Source: Thiobacillus denitrificans (GTDB lineage: Bacteria; Pseudomonadota; Gammaproteobacteria; Burkholderiales; Thiobacillaceae). Taken from it: a DNA stretch of 64,000 nucleotides. A model generated the notes under the pieces. That model was not told where the DNA came from. It did not search any database and saw nothing but the letters and a program-made list of their open reading frames with translations. Location of the stretch: contig NZ_LDUG01000018.1 in the NCBI RefSeq assembly GCF_001530125.1, positions 73,901-137,900 on the forward strand, given 5' to 3'. Within the stretch, counting starts at the first letter, position 1; each line of letters starts with the position of its first letter. Below, piece after piece: positions 59,015-64,000 of the stretch. A program made the position numbers and the translations under genes.

Positions 59015-59393
59015 GGCTCGATCGATTCATTGAGTGTCCAGTATGACGTGACTGTGATGGCTGTATTGCCGGGTAGTGAATTCGCCAGGCATGGCAAGAC
59101 ACCATCGTGCCTTGGGGGGCTGGAGTATTCGATATTTGTGCTTGATCAGTGTCCGACACGTTCAGCGTAATCGAATTCAAAAATTTCTGGTGTACGCCAC
59201 CGTACAGACGCACGTGTTATGCCCGCCTAAGGTGCAGCAGTGACAAGCGCATTCATTGATGACGCCAAATAGCGGGAAAAAATACATCCTGTTTGACCCG
59301 GTGCGGCTTGTCAAAAATCGTCTGCCGCCTATAACTGTTACTCATTACAGCCGCTATCCGGCAGGCCGGCGTGACTCATCCAGGAGATCGATC
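59015..59393. other. Divergent promoter region, antiporter/catalase
   Basis: 379 bp. Contains dyad site 9 (59184-59207) oriented for the catalase gene and an AGGAG before its ATG. No gene recognised; a short in-frame extension of the catalase frame has no family resemblance. Confidence 0.45.
59184..59207 (+). promoter_or_regulatory. Stress-regulon dyad site 9 (catalase)
   Basis: Read on the minus strand TCTGTACGGTGGCGTAC, perfect half-sites, but the outer TAG-type flank is replaced by ACCAGAA. 187 bp upstream of the catalase ATG. Confidence 0.5.
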
Positions 59394-61502
59394 ATGAGCA
59401 AAGCAAAGACAACGGGTACTGGGAAACGCAAACAGGCAAAAGGCTCGACCCCGGCCAGAGACACACACCGGGCTGTCGGCGGCGAACTGCACCAGGTCGC
59501 GGGTGGCGAGCACCCGGCGCTCACCACCAACCAGGGCCTCGGCCTTTCCGATAACCAAAACTCGCTCAAGGCCAACCCGCGCGGCCCCGCGCTGCTGGAG
59601 GACTTCATCCTCCGCGAAAAAATCACCCATTTCGATCACGAGCGGATTCCCGAGCGTATCGTTCACGCGCGCGCGACGGGCGTGCATGGATTCTTCGAGC
59701 TGACCGCCTCGTTGAAGCAATACACCAGCGCCAGGATCCTCACCGAGGTCGGCGAGAAGACCCCCGTGTTCACGCGCATCTCGACGGTCGCAGGCGGCGC
59801 GGGTTCGGTCGACACCCCGCGTGACATACGCGGGTTTGCCGTCAAGTTCTACACCAAGGAAGGCAACTGGGATTTGGTCGGCAACAACATCCCGGTTTTC
59901 TTCATCCAGGATGCCATCAAATTCCCCGACCTCATCCATGCTGTAAAAATGGAACCCGACCGCGGCTTTCCGCAATCGGCGACCGCGCACGACACCTTCT
60001 GGGATTTCATATCGCTCACGCCTGAGTCCATGCATACCGTGATGTGGATCATGTCTGATCGCACCTTGCCACGGTCGCTGCGCATGATCGAAGCCTTTGG
60101 CGTGCACAGCTTCCGGCTGATCAATGCCGCCGGTGAATCAACCTTCGTCAAATTCCACTGGCGTCCCAAGCTCGGCCTGCAGTCCACCATCTGGGACGAG
60201 ACCGTCAAAATCTCCGGCGCCGATCAGGATTTCCACCGCCGCGACATGTTCGACGCCATCGCGGCCGGCAATTTCCCCGAGTGGGAATTCGCGGTGCAAC
60301 TGTTCACGCAGGAACAGGCGGACAGCTTCCCGTTCGACCATCTGGACGCCACCAAGCTAATTCCCGAAGAACTGGTGCCGCTGAAAGTGATCGGCCGCAT
60401 GGTGCTGGATCGCTGGCCGAACAATTTCTTCGCCGAAACCGAACAGGTCGCTTACTGCCCTTCGCATGTGGTGCCGGGCATCGATTTCTCGAACGATCCG
60501 CTGTTGCAAGGCCGTTTGTTCTCCTATCTCGACACCCAGCTTTCGCGACTGGGTTCGCCCAATTTCCACCAGATCCCGGTCAACGCGCCCAAGTGCCCGT
60601 TTGCCAACCATCAACGTGACGGACACATGCAGATGGCGCAGCCGGCGGGCCGGGTCGCCTATGAGCCCAACTCCCTGTCCGACAACTCGCCGCGGGAAAC
60701 GCCCAATGGCTTTCACAGCGCCGCAATCACGGAAACCGGCGAGAAAGGCCGCATCCGCGCCGAAAGCTTCGCCGACCATTACAGCCAGGCGCGGCAGTTC
60801 TATCTCAGCCAGACCGCATATGAACAGGCGCATATCGCCTCGGCATTGGTATTCGAGCTTTCCAAGGTCGAGCATCCGCACATCCGCGAAGTCATGGTCG
60901 GCCACCTGCTTCATATCGAAAAAGATCTGGCCAAGCGGGTCGCTGCGGGCCTTGGTCTGGACACCCTGCCCGATGCGCCGGTGGCGGCAGCGCCTGTGAA
61001 GAAGATGGCGCCATCGCCCGCATTGCAGATCATCGGCAAGATGAAAGCCACGCTCGCGGGGCGCGCGATCGGCATCCTGATCGCGGATGGCTCGGATGGC
61101 GCTGTCATCAAGAAAATCAAAAAGGCCGCGATCGATGCAGGCGCCAGCGTGAAAATCATCGCCCCCACTGTGGGCGGCGCGAAGCTGGCCGATGGCACGA
61201 TGCTGGCGGCAGACGGGCAACTGGCGGGTACGCCATCCGTGCTGTTCGACGCAGTCGCCGTCATCCTTTCCGACAAGGGCGCAAAAGCGCTGTCGATGGA
61301 AGGCGCCGCGATCGACTTCGTGCGCGACGCGTTCGGTCACCTCAAGGCCATCGCCATCGACCAGGGCGGCCAGGTGCTTCTGAAAAATGCAAATGTCGGA
61401 CAGGACGCGGGCGTTGTGGATGCCAACGACAAGAACGCATTTATTGCAGCGGCCAAGACGCGCCAATGGGACCGGGAAAAGTCCGTTCGAACCTTGGCAT
61501 AA
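59394..61502 (+). CDS. katE: Large-subunit monofunctional catalase (HPII/KatE type)
   Basis: 702 residues; decomposes hydrogen peroxide with haem. The catalytic His is in [20 protein letters not shown], the Asn in [20 protein letters not shown], and the haem-ligand Tyr in [15 protein letters not shown]. The C-terminal 150 residues form the flavodoxin/GATase-like domain found only in large catalases ([36 protein letters not shown]). The N-terminus is a basic extension. GGAGATCGATC precedes the ATG. Cytoplasmic; no export signal. The dyad upstream suggests stress control. Confidence 0.96.
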   Translation: MSKAKTTGTGKRKQAKGSTPARDTHRAVGGELHQVAGGEHPALTTNQGLGLSDNQNSLKANPRGPALLEDFILREKITHFDHERIPERIVHARATGVHGFFELTASLKQYTSARILTEVGEKTPVFTRISTVAGGAGSVDTPRDIRGFAVKFYTKEGNWDLVGNNIPVFFIQDAIKFPDLIHAVKMEPDRGFPQSATAHDTFWDFISLTPESMHTVMWIMSDRTLPRSLRMIEAFGVHSFRLINAAGESTFVKFHWRPKLGLQSTIWDETVKISGADQDFHRRDMFDAIAAGNFPEWEFAVQLFTQEQADSFPFDHLDATKLIPEELVPLKVIGRMVLDRWPNNFFAETEQVAYCPSHVVPGIDFSNDPLLQGRLFSYLDTQLSRLGSPNFHQIPVNAPKCPFANHQRDGHMQMAQPAGRVAYEPNSLSDNSPRETPNGFHSAAITETGEKGRIRAESFADHYSQARQFYLSQTAYEQAHIASALVFELSKVEHPHIREVMVGHLLHIEKDLAKRVAAGLGLDTLPDAPVAAAPVKKMAPSPALQIIGKMKATLAGRAIGILIADGSDGAVIKKIKKAAIDAGASVKIIAPTVGGAKLADGTMLAADGQLAGTPSVLFDAVAVILSDKGAKALSMEGAAIDFVRDAFGHLKAIAIDQGGQVLLKNANVGQDAGVVDANDKNAFIAAAKTRQWDREKSVRTLA

Positions 61503-61556
61503 AAGAAATGCAAAAAATCAGGAAAAATTCCAAGTCTGAAAGAAAGGAACAGCGCT

Positions 61557-61661
61557 ATGCGTAACAAAGAAGAAGGGAAGATAGGGTGGATTTTGCTTTG
61601 GCTCGTGGGAATCCCGATTCCGATTTTGGTGGTGCTGTATTTCCTGCGTGGATGCACCTGA
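61557..61661 (+). CDS. Tiny single-helix membrane protein (34 aa)
   Basis: [20 protein letters not shown] then [14 protein letters not shown]: a charged N-terminus and one membrane helix ending in Arg-Gly-Cys-Thr. Near-identical small proteins occur in other betaproteobacteria. AAAGGAACAGC precedes the ATG. It lies 54 bp after the catalase gene in the same direction. Confidence 0.75.
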   Translation: MRNKEEGKIGWILLWLVGIPIPILVVLYFLRGCT

Positions 61662-61776
61662 GGCGGCTCCGTTGAAAAATACCCGCTCACGCAGTGATGG
61701 CATTGGGGAACTCACTGGGCTTGCGCCTGCAATAGCGAGGTCGACGACCCCGCCGTTCAAAAAGGAGAGACAAGCA

Positions 61777-62601
61777 ATGAGCACGATCACCACGCAAGAC
61801 GGTACGCAGATCTATTACAAGGACTGGGGCGCAGGACAGCCCGTGGTGTTCAGCCACGGCTGGCCCCTCAGCTCAGATAGCTGGGAGGCGCAGATGCTGT
61901 TTCTGGCCAGCCATGGCTATCGCTGCATTGCCCATGACCGGCGCGGCCATGGCCGTTCGAGCCAGCCCTGGCATGGCAACGAGATGGACACCTTTGCCGA
62001 CGATCTCGCGGAACTCATCGAAACGCTGGCCCTGAAGGATATCGTGCTGATCGGCTTTTCCATGGGCGGCGGCGAAGTTGCCCGCTATATCGGCCGCCAC
62101 GGTACCAAGCGATTGGACAGGGCCGCGTTGATCTCCGCCGTCCCGCCGCTGATGCTGAAAACGGCAGCCAATCCCGGCGGCTTGCCGATGGAGAAGTTCG
62201 ACGAGATACGCCAGGGCGCCATCGCCGACCGCTCGCAGCTCTACCAGGATATCGCCAGCGGCCCGTTCTTCGGCGCCAACCGGCCGGGCGCCAAGGTTTC
62301 GCAAGGCATGATCGACTCGTTCTGGCTGCAGGGGATGCAGGCCGGTCACAAGAACACCTTCGACTGCATCAAGGCGTTCTCCGAAACGGATTTCACTGAA
62401 GATCTGAAGAAATTTGACGTGCCGACGCTGATCATTCATGGCGACGACGACCAGATCGTGCCGATCGGCGCCGCTGCGCTCAACGCAGCGAAGCTGGTCA
62501 AAAACGCGACCCTGAAAATCTACCCGGGCGCCCCCCACGGTCTCGCGAACACACACAAAGACCAACTCAATGCCGACCTGCTTGAATTTATCAGGTTCTG
62601 A
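61777..62601 (+). CDS. Alpha/beta hydrolase (chloroperoxidase/arylesterase type)
   Basis: 274 residues. Oxyanion-hole [14 protein letters not shown], nucleophile elbow [19 protein letters not shown] (Ser), acid in [15 protein letters not shown] and catalytic His in [16 protein letters not shown], as in cofactor-free haloperoxidases and arylesterases (perhydrolase activity is known in the family). AAAGGAGAGACAAGCA precedes the ATG. Near a catalase gene, so peracid or peroxide chemistry is plausible; inference. Confidence 0.93.
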   Translation: MSTITTQDGTQIYYKDWGAGQPVVFSHGWPLSSDSWEAQMLFLASHGYRCIAHDRRGHGRSSQPWHGNEMDTFADDLAELIETLALKDIVLIGFSMGGGEVARYIGRHGTKRLDRAALISAVPPLMLKTAANPGGLPMEKFDEIRQGAIADRSQLYQDIASGPFFGANRPGAKVSQGMIDSFWLQGMQAGHKNTFDCIKAFSETDFTEDLKKFDVPTLIIHGDDDQIVPIGAAALNAAKLVKNATLKIYPGAPHGLANTHKDQLNADLLEFIRF

Positions 62602-62694
62602 CGGTTGCCCGCACTTCAAAATTCACTACAAACAAATGGCGGAGGGTTTTTCAAAAAATGACTTTTTTCACAACTACGTTAGGTAGTCGGTACA

Positions 62695-62726
62695 GGAGGG
62701 CTGGCCGCCTGAGTATCTAGCCCTCC
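62695..62726. promoter_or_regulatory. Hairpin upstream of cytochrome gene
   Basis: GGAGGGCT and AGCCCTCC pair over 8 bp around a 16-base loop, followed by C and TT. It could be a weak terminator of the hydrolase transcript or a leader structure. Confidence 0.4.
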
Positions 62727-62749
62727 CTTGACTAAAAGGAGTATGGAAC

Positions 62750-64000
62750 ATGAACAAAAAATCACTTTTTGTCGTTGGTGTCGCCATAGTTTTACCCATC
62801 ATGAGTGTTGCGCAAACTCCCGCTGTCGAAGACTTCCCCACGCTGATAAAACGTCTTCAAGCGGAGAAACCGAAGTTCGCGCAGCGCCAGCAAGCCTTGC
62901 TCGCAGAACGCTATGACCTCGCTGACCGGCCGGCCAAGGAAACGAGCATGTCGCGCGGCAAGCCGGTTCAAGATGGGATACGCGTCAAGTTGCCCAGTGG
63001 CATGACTTGGGAGAAACTCGCCGCCCTGTCGCCGGAGGAAGTCAAGGCAAAGCAGCTCTGGCCGGCCGGCTTTCTGCCGTTACCGCATCCCCACCATGAA
63101 GCGGGCGGCATGATTTTCCCGGAGTTCCTCATCGAGGAAACGAAGAAGCAGAATGATCGTGATTTAACCCGTTTCGACCTCGACTTCGACTTGCCGGATC
63201 ATTTTCTGCCTGATTTCCCGGCAGCGATCTATCTGACGACGCGGCCGGATCTCGGCGACGTTTCGCAAGGGAAACTGGTAACGCACGCCAACTTCAACGA
63301 ATTGTTCAAAGACATCCTCAATCCCAAGCAACTCGAAGGATTGCGCATGCTGCTCACGCCGTTTCCCCAACAGCAGTTCAACGCCACCGAAGATCGCCGC
63401 AGCTTGAAGGCCTCTCAGGGCGTTGCTTGCTTCGACTGTCACGCCAACGGCCATACCAACGCCGCCACCCACACGGTCGGCGACATTCGGCCCAATGAGC
63501 ATCGCCATCGGATCGACACACCTTCGCTTCGGGGGGTGAACGTTCAGCGCCTGTTCGGTTCCCAGCGTGCCCTGAAAACCGTGGAGGATTTCACCGAGTT
63601 CGAGCAGCGTGCCGCCTACTTTGACGGCATCCCGGCCGACGCGGCGCGAAAAGGCACAAACGTCCTCGAACGCGGCAGCCAGGTGCATTTCATGGCGGAG
63701 TTTCAGGCCTTGCTCGACTTCCCACCCGCGCCGAAGCTCGACGTTTTCGGCAAGCTCAATCCCGCCAAAGCCAGCGGGAGTGAAATGCGCGGCCAGAATG
63801 TCTTCTTCGGCAAGGGCCAGTGCGCGACCTGCCACACCCCGCCGTACTACACCGACAACCTCATGCACAACTTGAGGGCAGAGCGCTTCTTCAAGACGGT
63901 TACGATCAACGGTCGCAAGGCGTCGGCCGACGGCCCGATCAAGACCTTCCCGTTGCGCGGCATCAAAGACTCGCCGCCGTATCTGCACGATGACCGCCTG
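62750..64000 (+). CDS. Secreted multihaem cytochrome c, 3' end outside window
   Basis: At least 417 residues; the frame is open to the window edge. Signal peptide MNKKSLFVVGVAIVLPIMSV. Two haem c motifs are visible: CFDCH (near residue 230) and CATCH (near 360), the latter in GKGQCATCHTPPYYTDNLMH. The end (FPLRGIKDSPPYLHDDRL) recalls MauG/di-haem peroxidase-type proteins, where a late Tyr/His serves the second haem, so a cytochrome c peroxidase-related oxidase is possible. AAGGAG lies nine bases before the chosen ATG; an ATG at 62743 is out of frame. Confidence 0.87.
   Translation, partial: MNKKSLFVVGVAIVLPIMSVAQTPAVEDFPTLIKRLQAEKPKFAQRQQALLAERYDLADRPAKETSMSRGKPVQDGIRVKLPSGMTWEKLAALSPEEVKAKQLWPAGFLPLPHPHHEAGGMIFPEFLIEETKKQNDRDLTRFDLDFDLPDHFLPDFPAAIYLTTRPDLGDVSQGKLVTHANFNELFKDILNPKQLEGLRMLLTPFPQQQFNATEDRRSLKASQGVACFDCHANGHTNAATHTVGDIRPNEHRHRIDTPSLRGVNVQRLFGSQRALKTVEDFTEFEQRAAYFDGIPADAARKGTNVLERGSQVHFMAEFQALLDFPPAPKLDVFGKLNPAKASGSEMRGQNVFFGKGQCATCHTPPYYTDNLMHNLRAERFFKTVTINGRKASADGPIKTFPLRGIKDSPPYLHDDRL

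Overview
The window is about 64 kb of high-GC DNA, dense with genes, from a Gram-negative bacterium. The gene content suggests a betaproteobacterium, possibly of the Thiobacillus/Nitrosomonadales type; this is inference, because there is no rRNA gene. Supporting arrangements are lptM-lysA divergent from cyaY, argH beside an AlgZ/AlgR-type pair, comM-ubiK next to a porin-glnK-amtB block, HiPIP, c-type cytochrome and MsrPQ genes. I saw no rRNA, tRNA, CRISPR array, prophage or intact transposase.

Region by region. 1-3.7 kb: an RND efflux pump (3' end outside the window) and its periplasmic adaptor. 3.9-5.5 kb: msrPQ, repair of oxidised periplasmic methionine. 5.6-6.3 kb: a Lys/Ala/Pro-rich histone H1-like protein built on 90-bp repeats. 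6.6-13.1 kb: housekeeping (lysA, lptM, cyaY, a MarR regulator with a cysteine cluster, argH, algZR-like sensor/regulator, nudF). 13.2-19.8 kb: a complete Wadjet (JetABCD) anti-plasmid system directly downstream of metH (19.8-23.5 kb), with overlapping reading frames throughout. 23.6-29.9 kb: rhodanese, an unusual pyruvate-kinase-like protein, a PAS protein, a small protein, a glycogen phosphorylase pseudogene broken by a 266-bp MITE plus frameshifts, and a second H1-like protein. 30.5-36.3 kb: VIT family transporter, comM, ubiK, then a porin-glnK-amtB block behind a sigma-54 promoter and NtrC-type sites.

36.5-64 kb is a long series of small envelope and stress genes: BON, DUF4398/OmpA, lmo0937-type, DUF883/YqjE/YqjK, a REC-PAS-PAS-GGDEF-EAL protein, a crystallin/glycine-zipper pseudogene split by a 448-bp MITE, a collagen-like lipoprotein, DUF3309, a phospholipase D/cardiolipin synthase-like lipoprotein, CsbD, HiPIP, an FMN reductase, CHRD, a sorbosone-dehydrogenase-like lipoprotein, a binding protein, a flavodoxin-like oxidoreductase, a CPA1 antiporter, a large catalase, an alpha/beta hydrolase and a multihaem cytochrome c running off the right edge.

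Two threads link the second half. First, a dyad of the form GTACG-N4-CGTAC with conserved flanks recurs at nine places, each upstream of a stress-type gene and each in the same orientation relative to that gene; it looks like the operator of a regulon I cannot name. Second, the region is rich in non-autonomous repeats: two MITEs with clear target duplications inside genes, three CACAGAG-type palindromes each inside a different operon, and a GTCATTGCGAG-type palindrome across a stop codon. Several neighbouring genes are frameshifted or reduced to fragments, so this half appears to be evolving fast.
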